Source: Ephydatia muelleri (Eukaryota > Porifera > Demospongiae > Spongillida > Spongillidae). Taken from it: a stretch of DNA of 64,000 nt. Shown one piece after another: positions 12,197 through 41,309 of the stretch. Made by a program: the position numbers and the translations under genes. Under the pieces are notes generated by a model that searched no databases, was not told the origin of the DNA, and worked only from the letters and a program-made list of their open reading frames with translations. The stretch is taken from NCBI GenBank assembly GCA_013339895.1, contig JABACO010000020.1, forward strand, positions 544,054-608,053. Reading direction: 5' to 3'. Numbering within the stretch: the first letter of the stretch is position 1; every line of letters begins with the position of its first letter.

Positions 12197-12262
12197 ATGC
12201 AGTACAATAAACCAATCCTGCATGTACAAAGGACCAGCCCTATGAGGATCAGATGCACACAT

Positions 12263-13245
12263 AGAGGACCAATCCTTTGGGGACGCGATGTACGTACAGT
12301 GGGCCTATCCTATATGTAGCCACATACCTATATGTACATGTGAGGGTTCTATGTCATGTATGAAGAACCATTTGTATGGGAAACTCAGCCTGCACAGAGA
12401 GGAATTGGTATAAGGAATGCTTCTACAGGCAACAATGCGGAGGATTAAACTAAGAGAGTACAGAAGCTCAGTACATAACCCCCCCCCTCAAAATTTAGCC
12501 TTACGGCGAGTTACGCGCGCCGTGTTGAATTCGGCATCGGCGACTTGGGATTACTGCAATTAACCATTCACTCAAATCCGTAAATTTGGTACGACCGTCT
12601 TGCCAAGCGAGAAGTCTTCTTCTTCTTCTTTTAATTTTCGCTGCATGGGTGTTGCGAACGGCTAGCTTAGTTTTAGGGCGGAGTATGGTGGAGAATGCGC
12701 GGAACAAAGATAGTTATCGAAATTTATTGTGGAATGGGAGAATGGAACGCGGGCTGCATGCAATAATTGTGCGAATCGAGCTGGAAATGTGCATTAACTT
12801 TGCACAGGTATATCTCCGTAACGGATAAAGTAAAAATCAACGAAAAGAACGCATCAATAGCGACAGACCCCTCTACGTACGTATACACCGAATGTAAAGC
12901 GATTTGGACCCTCCTACCTGAAGATGTGGCGTTTTTGAACCCATGGGCTATCGGGTCTCGCACGGAGCTTGTACAAGACGCCAAAATATACAGAAATATG
13001 AAGTTTGGAAAATAGGAAGTCGATAACATGTACCGTTCGGAAGTTACAGCGATTTAAACGTAAGGCATATAAATAACAAATTTTACAATATGCACTAGGT
13101 CCCTTTTCGCTGAAACTATATACATGTACATGTGCAGAAACAAGTACTGTAGTATACGTATCTCGTCCCCAGACATACAGGTCTTAATACTGGTCTGGGC
13201 ACGAGGGCATAATTAATAGAAGCTCCGTTCACAGTACGTACTTTT
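12263..13245. other. Non-coding; contains a diverged relative of the MITE arm
   Basis: About 13,005-13,120 resembles the right half of the MITE at 9,875-10,123 (AATAGGAAGTCGATA, then a run with GGAAGTTA and CGCTGAAACT). The part before it (12,490-13,000) is not present in that MITE and has no convincing ORF. 13,150-13,245 is the likely promoter side of the galactokinase gene; I see no clear TATA element. Confidence 0.45.
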
Positions 13246-15592
13246 ATGGCGTGGAAGGAGTGTTATCAGCAAGCTGTGCAGACTTTCAAGAATACTTTTA
13301 ATGGGAAAAATCCCACCATACAAGTGTTTGCACCTGGACGAGTAAACCTAATTGGTGAACACACAGACTACAATGACGGCTGCGTACTGCCAATGGTGAC
13401 GACCATGTTTTAATTATGACATACCCTGTGGCTATATGGCGCTTCTTCTTTCATTGACAGGCAATGCACCTGGTCACAGTGATAGTCGGCTGCCCGTCTG
13501 AAAAAGATGGTGTATGCCGACTCGTCACGTGCTCTTCATTCGGCCCCACACAGCCTAGCTACACCGAATTCCCGCTACCATCTCGTCCCAGCGAAGAGAC
13601 GAAATTGGTAAGCGTGGAGGGGCCTCGCTGGGCAAGCTACATCAAGGGCGTCTTAGCGCTCTCGAACGGTAGGGTCTGCGACATCCCGGCCTTCGATGCC
13701 GCGGTAGCCACCACTGTCCCGCTGGGAGGTGGCCTGTCCAGCTCTGCAGCCCTGGAAGTAGCGACTTGCTTGTTCGTGGAGGAGCTGATACGACCGGCGT
13801 CGCTCGGGCTGAGCTTGCAGCAAAAGGCGCTTCTCTTTGTCAGGAGGCAGAGCACAGATATGCCCACGTGCCGTGCGGTATCATGGACCAGTTCGTATCC
13901 CCGCCATGGCCAAGGAAGGTCACGCGTTATTCCTGGACTGCAGGTGGGCCAAGTGTTGTAAACGTGTGTGGGAGCGTTGCCACTTTAACGCCGTCCTATC
14001 ACACTTGCACGTATTGCTCCTCCCAACGCAGGGACCGATCCACTGAGTGTGTCCCTCTTAGCAGCCAAGACCTCGTCATCCTGGTCACAAACTCCAATGT
14101 CCATCACGAACTGGTGAACAACGAGTATGGCCAAAGGCGTTCTACGTGCGAGTCTGTGTGCCAGAAACTGAAAAAGCCATTCCTTAGAGATGTGACCTTG
14201 GAGGAACTGGAAGGTGGGGAGCCCTGCATATGTAGGCGACAAAAGGCTAGTAAAAACATTGCCTTGCCTCCTCCTCCTCTTCTTTCTCCTCCCTCCCTCC
14301 CTCCCTCCCTCCCTCCCTCCCTCCCTCCCTCCCTCCTCCTCCCTCCCTCCCTCCTCCCTCCTCCCCCCTCCCTCCCCCTCCCTCCTCCTCCCTCCCTCCC
14401 TCCCTCCCTCCTCCCTCCCTCCCTCCCTCCCTCCCTCCCTCCCTCCCCTCCCTCCCTCCCTCCTCCCTCCCTCCCTCCTCCCTCCCTCCCTCCCTCCCTC
14501 CCTCCCTCCCTCCCTCCCTCCCTCCCTCCCTCCCTCCCTCCCTCCCTCCCTCCCTCCCTCCCTCCCTCCCTCCCTCCCTCCCTCCTCCCTCCCTCCCCCT
14601 CCCCCCTCCCTCCCTCCCTCCCTCCCTCCCTCCCTCCCTCCCTCCCTCCCTCCCTCCCTCCCTCCCTCCCTCCCTCCCTCCCCTCCCCCCCCCCCCTCCC
14701 CCCCCCCCCCCCCCCCTCCCCCCCCCCCCCCCTCCCCTCCCTCCCTCCCTCCCTCCCCTCCCTCCCTCCCTCCCTCCCTCCCTCCCTCCCCCCCCCCCCT
14801 CCCCCCCCCCCCCCTCCCCCCTCCCCCCCTCCCCCCCCCCCCTCCGTCCCACCTCCCTCCCTCCCATCCCTCCTCCCTCCCTCCCTCCCTCCCTCCCTCT
14901 TTCCCCTCCCTCCCTCGCTATCCCTCCCTCCCTCCCTCCCTCCCTCCCTGCCCTCCCTCCCTCCCTCCCTCCCCTCCCCTCCCTCCCCCTTCTCCCTCCT
15001 CCGCTCCCCCTCCCCCCTCCCTCCCTCCCTCCCCCCTATCCTCTTTCCCCTCCCCCCTCTCCCTCCTCCCCAGCTAACAAAAGTATTGCCTCACTGAACT
15101 TGAGTTTCGTCGTGCAAGGCACGTCGTAGGTGAAATCAAGAGGACCTTTGAGGCAGTACAAGCATTGAAGGACGGAGACTATGCTAGATTCGGCCGTCTG
15201 ATGAACGAGAGCCACGATTCTCTTAGGTGATAATCTAGCGAGGTGTTATCCCACTATGTAGGGATATGGGCATGTCTTGTCTCTCGTTTTCAGGGATGAT
15301 TATGAGGTCTCTTGTGCTGAACTGGACGAGCTTGTCACTCTGGCCCGACAGGACAAGGGTGTATATGGGTCGCGCATGACAGGAGGAGGGTTTGGAGGCT
15401 GCACCGTCACACTCTTGAAGGCTGAGGCTGTGGAGAGAGTCAAAGAAAGAATAAATGTAAGAATGCCATGGTTACATGCCTTTCACATTGTCAATGAAGT
15501 ATTAATATGCACAGGTGAATTATTCTGGAAAAGCAACATTTTACACAGCAACAGCTAGCCAAGGAGCAGGGGTGATCCCTGTGGCTAATTGA
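13246..15592 (+). CDS. GALK1: Galactokinase (GALK1-type), frame-broken in this assembly
   Basis: Cytosolic GHMP kinase that phosphorylates galactose to galactose-1-phosphate (Leloir pathway). Exons: 13246..13395, 13461..13943, 14032..14213, about 15084..15236, 15294..15456, 15515..15592. Signatures: [15 protein letters not shown] (substrate motif), [10 protein letters not shown] (ATP-binding loop), [31 protein letters not shown] and [12 protein letters not shown]. The start gives [14 protein letters not shown] just before the family signature. The exons total about 402 codons against about 390 in animals. Oddities: the frame shifts near 13,825 and again near 13,905 inside exon 2, and the exon 3/4 junction is not in phase. 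Assembly indels are more likely than a pseudogene because every catalytic motif is preserved. The third intron is almost entirely a CCCT array. RPL18 follows about 280 bp downstream on the same strand. Confidence 0.9.
14268..15070. repeat. CCCT/CCT microsatellite in galactokinase intron
   Basis: About 800 bp of (CCCT)n with poly-C and CCT interruptions on the + strand (purine-only on the other). It creates long spurious Pro/Ser/Leu and Gly/Arg/Glu ORFs in several frames. The short flanks on each side resemble each other (GCTAGTAAAAACATTGCCT and GCTAACAAAAGTATTGCCT), as if the array grew inside a small duplication. Confidence 0.9.
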
Positions 15593-15869
15593 ATTGGTCC
15601 AGTGATGGTCATAAAATAATTCAAGTTGAGGTTGCCAATTGTTTTGCAGATATTTTCATTACGTAGTTGCCCCTCAGAAAATAAAAAAATAGTGAATTGT
15701 TGTAGCTTTCACTTTAAGCTAGGTACTTGGCTAGTATCATTTATGTATACGTATAAGCGATGTACAAAACGATTTATTGTCAATGATTTCTATTGTGGGT
15801 GGAGCAACCTCTTTTCAGCGCATGCGCGGTAACGTCTCTTTCCTTTGGTTCCATGTGCTGACCTGAAAA

Positions 15870-16818
15870 ATGGTACGTTTTGGCAACTGGCGGGCATATT
15901 GTCAACGTTTGATGGGTTTTGGAGTGTTACGAAGAGAGGACCCCTTCACTGCTTATCAATCACTGCGTAGGGTATCGATATTTCTCACAAGAAGAAGAAC
16001 ACCGCCCGCAGGGAGCCTAAATCCAATGATTTATATCTGAGACTCTTGGTGAAGGTAATGGCGTGCTGATACCGTGATTTTATAGTATGCCAACGCTTTT
16101 ATTTATCACACATCAGCTGTACCGTTTTTTGGCGAGGCGCACAGATGCCCCATTTAACAGAGTTGTTTTGAAGCGGTTGTACATGAGTAGAATTAACAGA
16201 CCGCCCATTTCAATTTCAAGAGTGGTAAGCTTGTAGCTAGAACGCTTCACTGTAGCGAGGCCGCATCACGTTTTGGTTTTGTCTGAAGAGTCGCCAGATG
16301 CGTTCTGACGACCGAAAGGGCAAGGTTGCAGTTGTGATCGGAACAGTGACAGACGACATTAGACTGTTCAAGCTCCAAAAACTGACGGTAAGCGTTTTGA
16401 ATGTAACGAGGTTGTATGATCTCTTTATTATGGTGTCGAACAACAGGTCTGTGCGTTGCACGTGACCGAAGGTGCCAGAGCGCGCATTTTGAAAGCCGGT
16501 GGTGAAGTTCTGACTTTGGACCAGCTGGCCCTGAAAGCACCGAAGGGCGAGAATACCATTCTCCTCCAAGGTGAGGGCTTTGGGTGTTGTGTGTTTATTC
16601 ACGGTTCATAAAGCCTCGTAATTGATGACAGGACGTCGCAAAGCACGTGAAGCTGTGAAGCACTTTGGCCCGGCACCAGGTAGCCGACACAGTCACACCA
16701 AGTAAGATCTCACTGGTGGCTATTATCTGTTGCGAGCAATAGTGAGTGATTGGATGTCTCTTTATCCCCCTCCCCCTTTAGGCCATATGGACCACGCACC
16801 AACGGAAGGAAAAACTGA
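15870..16818 (+). CDS. RPL18: 60S ribosomal protein L18 (eL18)
   Basis: Cytosolic large-subunit ribosomal protein. Exons: 15870..15872 (only the ATG), 15971..16054, 16117..16224, 16289..16387, 16447..16570, 16632..16701, 16782..16818. Together they give 174 residues with all junctions in phase. Segments match eL18 throughout: [92 protein letters not shown], then HSHTKPY. A first exon ending right after the start codon is common in ribosomal protein genes. Oddity: the tail ends [12 protein letters not shown], about a dozen residues shorter than the usual eL18 tail (about 188 residues in animals). AATAAA at 16,828-16,833 is a likely polyadenylation signal. PIGA lies tail to tail, its stop only about 140 bp away. 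Confidence 0.95.
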
Positions 16819-16827
16819 TTGCATTGT

Positions 16828-16833
16828 AATAAA
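16828..16833 (+). terminator. Polyadenylation signal AATAAA of RPL18
   Basis: Canonical hexamer starting 10 bp after the RPL18 stop codon. Use as the cleavage signal is inferred. Confidence 0.6.
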
Positions 16834-16958
16834 TGAGGTGCATTTACAAAGTAAAAATGTCATTATTGAAATCCAACATCATTGTGGGGAACCAAGTTTC
16901 TGGCTGGCTTGTTGTGTTTGATACTAGGGACTATGTCAATGTCCTGGGAAGGGAATGG

Positions 16959-19886
<2,928 letters not shown>

Positions 19887-22800
19887 ATGGACTCGTTCTC
19901 ATTGATGCCAACCGCTGACGTACACAGATATCATGGGAGCATATCGCGTGACGATACCGCGCTGCTCCTAGGGAAGGCTGATGGAAACTATCTGGTGCGC
20001 CAGGGGCTGAGTCAGCCTGACAGTTACAGCCTGTCGTTTGTGTAAGTCTGGGGACAAGAATGAGGGAGGGGAGAGAGAACAAGTGGCAGGTCCTTGGTTT
20101 CACTTTCAGATTTGGTGAACAGGTTCGACACTATCGTCTGTTTTATGCGCGAAATTGCTACTATGTCGGTGAGTTTTTTTTGTTTTTTTTGTCATGTTGT
20201 GTGCAAACATTGATTTGTTTTGACTTTTAAGAATCCTTCTTGAGCAACCCTCGGCAATGCAATGCATGCTCAAAAGCCTTTCTCAGTTGTATAGAAGAAG
20301 CCTCATCCATGATATGGCACGCTTTCTCCTAGGTGAGAAGCCATTTGATACGATAGAGGACCTAGTACAAGATGGCCTCATCACACTTTACATGGAAGCC
20401 AATAATGTTGAACTGTACCTCAAGTCAGCAAAAGAGTCTCTCCGTCCCGAACAGCCTCCTCCTTACACACCACCCAAGGAAGGAGAAGGGTCGAGCGAAG
20501 GGACTGGGGACCCGTCCCCTTTGCCAGGTGGGAAGGGGGTGGGGAAGAGGAATAGGTACTCTCCCTGCACTATACCTGTCAAGAGGGACAGCATCATCTT
20601 GGGCGACGCCCCTAGCTCTGCACCCACAGTGGACGAATTGAAGGACAGCAGTGCGCAGGGGGAGGCGTCCATTTTGTCACCCTCTGGTGCAATGCCAAAG
20701 ACTGTAAGCTGTGGGGGGGGAGGAGGGAGAGAGGGAGGATGGGGAGGAGGGAGAGAGGGAGGGGAAAGTCCCAATGAATAGAATTAAGAGATTCAGTTGG
20801 CATGCCTCTCTGATCCTCTAACCCTCTCTGATGCTCTAACCCTCTCTGATCCTCATCATCTAACCCTCTCTGATCCTCTAACCCTCTCGGATCCTCTAAC
20901 CCTCTCGGATCCTCTAACCCTCTCGGATCCTTTAATCCTCTCTGATCCTCTAACCCTCTCTGATCCTCTAACCCTCTCTGATCCTCTAACCCTCTCTGAT
21001 CCTCTAACCCTCTCTGATCCTCTAACCCTCTCTGACCCTCTAACCCTCTCTGATCCTCTAACCCTCTCTGATCATCTAACCCTTTCTCAGGAGGATCGTG
21101 TTGAGAGTCTCTACTTCCATTATGAGAAGCCACATAATTTTAAGGTAAGGTGTGGTGTGTTAGGGCAAGGTGTGACATGCACACCTGAGGAGTAGAGAGG
21201 TTTGTTCTTGGACTAGAGGGCGGGGTCATTGGCCTAAAGAGTGGGGTAATTGACCCTTGAGGGGCGGAGTCTATGGATTTTAGTAGTTCTTTTTTGAGGC
21301 ATACATAGCACCAACTTATTGTAGGGCTCATGGGGTGTGGTTAGTAAGTTGTAATCAGAATGGACGCTACTCAAGGGATAAGGGTATGTGGGTGGAGCTA
21401 TTGGTATGTGGGTGGAGCTATTGGTATGTGGGTGGAGCTATTGGTATGTGGGTGGAGCTATTGTACCAAATGGGAATGGTCTTCGCTGCTCTTTGTGTTC
21501 TGGGTGCTACAGAGATGGCTGAACCTGTTACCCCTCTATTCAGCTTCATAACTACCTCAGTATGGCGTGGTGCGACTACTGCAGAAACTTCATGTGGGGC
21601 CTCAGAGCACAGGGATATAGGTGCAAAGGTGGGTTGGTTTGTCTTACCTCTACCTCTTTGTTTCCTTTGCTATTGTGTGTCTTTTTAGTATGTTCTCTTG
21701 CAGTGTTCTTCCTTCTATTGTGTTTAACTTCACTATCGAAGTATCTCTTCCCTCTATGTATTGCCTCTCCTCTCACCTATTTGTCCTTTCTCTCCCTCCC
21801 TTCCCCTCCTCTCCCTCCCCTTCCTCCTCCTCTCCCTCCCTCCCTTCCTCCTCCTTTCCTCCTCCTTTCACTTCCTCCTCTCCCTCCCTCCCTCCTCCTC
21901 TCTCTTCCTCCTGCTCTCCCTCCATCTTTACAGACTGTGGCTACAGCACTCATAAACAGTGCAAAGATGAAAAGCACCCTAACTGTCAACCCTCTCGGCT
22001 ATTGGTGAAGAAAGGTACTGTGTATATAATGTACACGTGTGTGTGTATACATATTTCTTGGTCATCAGACATGCTATAAATGATCAGCTAGTTTAAGTGC
22101 CCCACCCTTGTCCTTGTCTTGTAGTGTAATGTGATGAAGACATACAACTCATGTACACAATGTATTGATTTCATTTACACCTATATTTTCACCGTATCAA
22201 GTTGCAGTTAGTGCATACCTTTTTGAAAAGATTTATAACAGTTCCATGTGATAAAAAGAGTGTGGGGAAGTATATATTCTACTGTGATGCCAGCTCACAT
22301 GGGAGCATCTTTCAGTATTTAAATGGAGTCATAATACCCTGCGTATTCTTATTCTCTCTTGGGTGGGTGGGTGGGCAACAAATGGAAAACTAATCCATTT
22401 AGCAATCACTGACTCGTGTGTCTGTGTGTGAGCCATGTACTGGTCATGTGTGAGCCATGTACTGGTCATGTGGGAGCCATGTACTGGTCTTTATACAAGT
22501 GCTGGTGGGGTATTGATTTGTGTGAACAGAAAGGATACCTATCGCAACTAGTCTACAATAGTTTGGTTATGCTGTATTTGGTGTGTTTGATAGGGGAGCA
22601 TTAGGGATGGATAATCATTAATAAACTAGCAGTTAATCATGCTAATTGAGGTGTGATAAGTGACCTCTAATATGGAAGGACACCTGCATCCTTTTCTGTC
22701 ATGATTCCCTGGTGTAACAGTGTAGTCATGGTTCCCTGACTCATGGATGAATACACTTCAAATTGCATGTACATCTGATTCTTTGCCTCTGAGCAGTGAG

Positions 22801-25110
22801 GTCATTTGCTCAATACTGGTGGTTTCAAAGTAGTTTGTCCTCTTGTGAGACTTTCATTGGAATGTCCTATGAATGTATCGTGTTTGCTGATCTGCTGCAA
22901 GAGGCAAGTCTCCTGTTGAGCTACAAGGTGTGGCACTAGACATGACCCCACAATTCACCTCTTATTCTTCAACAGGAAACCTGTTCCTAATATGGACACA
23001 TTAATTTGATATGGTGACATTGAGCTATCAGTATGGGTGTAGCCTCAACAGTGCCTTTAGAAATGCCATTGCCAAAAGGACAGCCAAAAGCCCCTCTGTC
23101 ATAAAGCCCCTCTGTCATAAAGCCACTCTGTCATAAAGCCCCTCTGTCATAAAGCCACTCTGTCATAAAGCCCCTCTGTCATAAAGCCACTTTGTCATAA
23201 AGCCACTCTGTCATAAGGCCCCTTTGTCATAAAGCCACTCTGTCATAAAGCCACTCTGTCATAAGGCCACTCTGTCATAAGGCCCCTTTGTCATAAAGCC
23301 ACTCTGTCATAAAGCCACTCTGTCATAAAGCCACTCTGTCATAAAGCCCCTTTGTCATAAAGCCCCTTTGTCATAAAGCCCCTTTGTCATAAAGCCACTC
23401 TGTCATAAAGCCACTCTGTCATAAAGCCACTTTGTCATAAAGCCACTCTGTCATAAAGCCACTCTGTCATAAAGCCCCTTTGTCATAAAGCCACTCTGTC
23501 ACGAGGCCCCTTTGTCATAAAGCCCCTTTGTCATAAAGCCACTCTGGCCCCTCTCTTCTCTTCCTCTTGGTATGCAGTCTATGGGGTGGAGCTAACAACC
23601 ATTGTCAAAATGCACGCCACCAAGATACCAGTGGTTTTGAAGACCTGCATTGAAGAGGTTGAACGAAGAGGTGAGCATCTGTGCATTGTGTGTGTGTGTG
23701 TTGTAGAATAGAGTTTCTTGACTGGTAGACACCTCACTGGCACTCTATTTAGTGCTCAACTCAGCTTGGGTTCCCTGCCTTATTATATGCTACATGTTGC
23801 AAGAAGTCTTAATTACTTAGCCATTGATTCATTGGACTTGCATGATTTAGAACTCTCAGAAGTTGATCACTTGAATTTGCAGCTATTGCTAACAATCACA
23901 TGATCATATGAGGGTCCCTATGATGATGTCACATGATCATATTGGGTGTGTCCTATGATAACTATATCTGTACAGGTTTGGATTTTGAAGGTTTGTATAG
24001 AGTGTCTGGCAAGTCCAACGACCTTCTTAAGATTAAGAAGATATTTGATAGTGGTAAGTAGTGTGTGTGTGTATGTGTGTGTGCATGTGTGTGTGTGCAT
24101 GTGTGTGTGTGCATGTGTGTTTGTGCATGTGTGTGTATATGTGTGTGCATGTGTGTGTGTGTGTGTATGTCTATGTGTTGTACATGAATGTACGTATATA
24201 TGTAAACCTGGAGTGTGGGTGTGTGGAGTGGTGATTGTCACCACTGGGAGAGAGAGACCAACCCCACAGTAGAACTCATTATACAACTCCCTCCTACTGC
24301 TTCACAGAGGGTTATGCAGACCTTACTGGAATAGAGGACATCCACGCGATCACAGGAGCACTGAAGCTCTATCTCAGAGAATTACCTCTCCCCCTCATGA
24401 CATTCGAGGCGTACGAGATATGCTTGATTGCTGCAAGTGAGTACTATATGGCTGGAAAGGGTGTGGTACCTTCATTACCATGGTTACCTCACCCCACAGA
24501 GCTCTCCACACCAGAGGAGCGTATGGATATGTTGAAGGTTGGCATTCAACACCTCCCCCCCTCCCATTACAACACATTGAAGTACCTCATTCGACACCTG
24601 CACAAGTAAAGTGTAGGGTTGGGAGAGGGGAGGGGTGGCAGGGAGGACCAGGAGAGGGGTGGGAGTGGTTGGTGGTGAAAGAAAGGGTTGGTGGGTTTGC
24701 ACTGCTGGATGTTTTTGTTTGCTATGTTGCATGTTCTTGTACTCCTGTGGTTAGCCATAGAAGTTCCCCATTGGGGGGGGGGGGGGGGGGGGGGGAGTGG
24801 AGGCATTTCAAAACCATGGTAACCTGTTGGTAAAGAGTGTCTTGTTACTTTTTTTGGATGTATGTGTGTGTGTGTGTGTGTGTGTGAAGTAGAGAGGCAC
24901 TATCTGCATAGCCAGTAAACCTTGTATCATTTTAGAGTCACTGAACATAGAAAAGAGAACCGCATGGATGCGACGAATCTTGCTGTGGTCTTCGCACCTT
25001 CCATTATGCGATCCCCTTATGGAAGTGGTATAATGGCTGTGCAAAAGCTCCCTGAACAGAAGAAGGCAATTGAACTGTTGATCAGTCAATGTAGCATATT
25101 CTTCCCCTAA
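19887..25110 (+). CDS. CHN1/CHN2-like: Chimaerin: SH2-C1-RhoGAP protein
   Basis: Rac-specific GTPase-activating protein, recruited to membranes through diacylglycerol binding by its C1 domain. Exons: 19887..20041, 20110..20168, 20333..20703, 21091..21144, 21544..21628, 21934..22014, 23578..23670, 23976..24053, 24308..24436, 24500..24605, 24936..25110. They total 461 residues with every junction in phase (vertebrate chimaerins are about 460). SH2, about residues 14-95: YHGSISRDDTALLLGK, NYLVRQG with the phosphotyrosine-binding Arg. Then a Pro/Ser-rich linker (PEQPPPYTPPKEGEG). C1: HNFKLHNYLSMAWCDYC ... CGYSTHKQCKDEKHPNC, with the zinc-binding His and Cys. RhoGAP: GLYRVSGKSNDLLKIKK with the arginine finger, then ITGALKLYLRELPLPLM and NLAVVFAPSIMR. 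The start is the first ATG of the open frame. One ancestral gene would correspond to both vertebrate paralogues (inference). Confidence 0.95.
20797..21090. repeat. 17-bp minisatellite with TAACCC core in chimaerin intron
   Basis: About 17 units of TCTAACCCTCTCTGATCC-like sequence, ending at the 3' splice site of the exon at 21,091. The mirrored array is at about 60,870-61,160. TAACCC resembles a telomere repeat but the unit is not telomeric. Confidence 0.85.
21376..21465. repeat. 19-bp tandem repeat, four units
   Basis: Unit GTATGTGGGTGGAGCTATTG. The mirrored arm (about 60,505-60,570) has three units. Confidence 0.8.
21780..21930. repeat. CT-rich tract before the C1 exon
   Basis: (CCTCC)n-like pyrimidine tract that ends in the acceptor CATCTTTACAG of the exon at 21,934. 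The mirrored tract is at about 60,045-60,185. Confidence 0.8.
22430..22495. repeat. 20-bp tandem repeat
   Basis: Unit GAGCCATGTACTGGTCATGT: about three units here and about five in the mirrored arm (59,450-59,545). Confidence 0.8.
23085..23555. repeat. 16-bp minisatellite in chimaerin intron
   Basis: About 29 units of TGTCATAAAGCCACTC with CC/AC and C/T variants. The mirrored array (about 58,645-58,850) has about 12-13 units. It ends close to the acceptor of the first RhoGAP exon. Confidence 0.9.
24059..24178. repeat. TG dinucleotide-rich tract
   Basis: (TG)n with ATG interruptions directly after the donor at 24,054. Mirrored at about 57,975-58,130. Confidence 0.85.
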
Positions 25111-26117
25111 CACCAACACACGAAAGAATCATTGCCATCTGTATTTCTACACTCCTCTTATCTGTAATTGTGTGTCCTTGACTTTCATTTTTATCTCTAT
25201 GTTTGTCATTTTGGTGGGGGTTTGAGTTAATAGTCGATGATTTTGAGTCAGGGCGGCTATTTCATGCACTTGTTTTATGAGGGCATGCACTCTGTTACAA
25301 ACTTCCAAACAAAAGGGCTGTGTATCAAGAGGCAACCGTAACTGCAGCAGGTCTGGGGCCCAGGTGTAACCAACTAACTGTATGTATGGAATGAATTGTT
25401 TGCACGCATGAGGAAAGAGTGTTTCAGTTGTTTTAAGTAGACATATCAGATGCTGACATTCTAGAGACGAAGCATTTTAAGTTTGAAAGCAGAAGCTTCA
25501 GTAATGATCTAATTAGATTGATGGCACACAGAACATTCTAGAGGCAGTCAGTATCCACAAATATTAATCAGCCAAAGCAACATACTGTCTAGGAGTACCA
25601 CTGCGAGACAGACACGGTCATACCGTGTTATGACAATTGGGATAAGTGCACTCCACAGAATTTGGCATAACTCTGCTATAACTACCACAATCTCCATGTA
25701 CAACTATCGTACAACCATTGTATAGCTTATACCAACTGGCTATAACTAAGCTATCACTAAGTTGTTCTGTTGCCATAACTTGTTGTAACCATACTTTTCC
25801 TGCTGTGTACCATACCATCCCAGCAATTTGCCGATCCGCCCCACCACAACCTCCCTCTAAAGTGGTTACACAAAAGGGTCAGAACTGGTTGGCCATATTT
25901 GGGAGCTACCTATAATACAGATAAACATAGTGATAAACAGTATGGAATCGGAACTGTCCAGAACCAACTGCAATGGGGAGATGATTGCTGAGGTTAGACT
26001 GTACTGGGATGGCTAACTGATTGGTGGCACATAGAACGTTATCAGTTAAACACATAACATCCAAATAAAGAAAAAAAAAATAGATCAATACAAACATTTC
26101 TACATAGAACATGCCAG
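25111..26117. other. Intergenic, between converging chimaerin and GNPTAB
   Basis: Holds the presumed 3' untranslated regions of both genes. No ORF with a recognisable domain and no tandem array. The mirrored region is 56,054-57,048. Confidence 0.6.
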
Positions 26118-41142
<15,025 letters not shown>

Positions 41143-41309
41143 CTTTGGGTTGGGAGAGAGGGAGCAGAGAGAGGGAGCAGGGAGAGGGAGCGGAGAGAGG
41201 GAGCGGAGAGACACATAAATGCAACCCAATCATAAGTAGCAGGTACCAGATATCCTCTTGCTAAAAACAGGCTCTTGCCATTTGCATCATGAAGCCCAGT
41301 GCCAAGAAG

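Noticed and set aside
13766..15097. Pro/Ser/Leu-rich ORFs in the galactokinase intron
   Set aside because: Translation of the CCCT microsatellite. Only the first part contains galactokinase residues.
23918..24286. His/Thr-rich and Cys/Val-rich ORFs over TG/CA tracts
   Set aside because: Dinucleotide repeats read in all frames. The same applies to the similar ORFs near 28,800-29,400, 33,100-33,600, 36,000-36,650, 48,100-48,400, 51,600-52,000 and 57,900-58,250.
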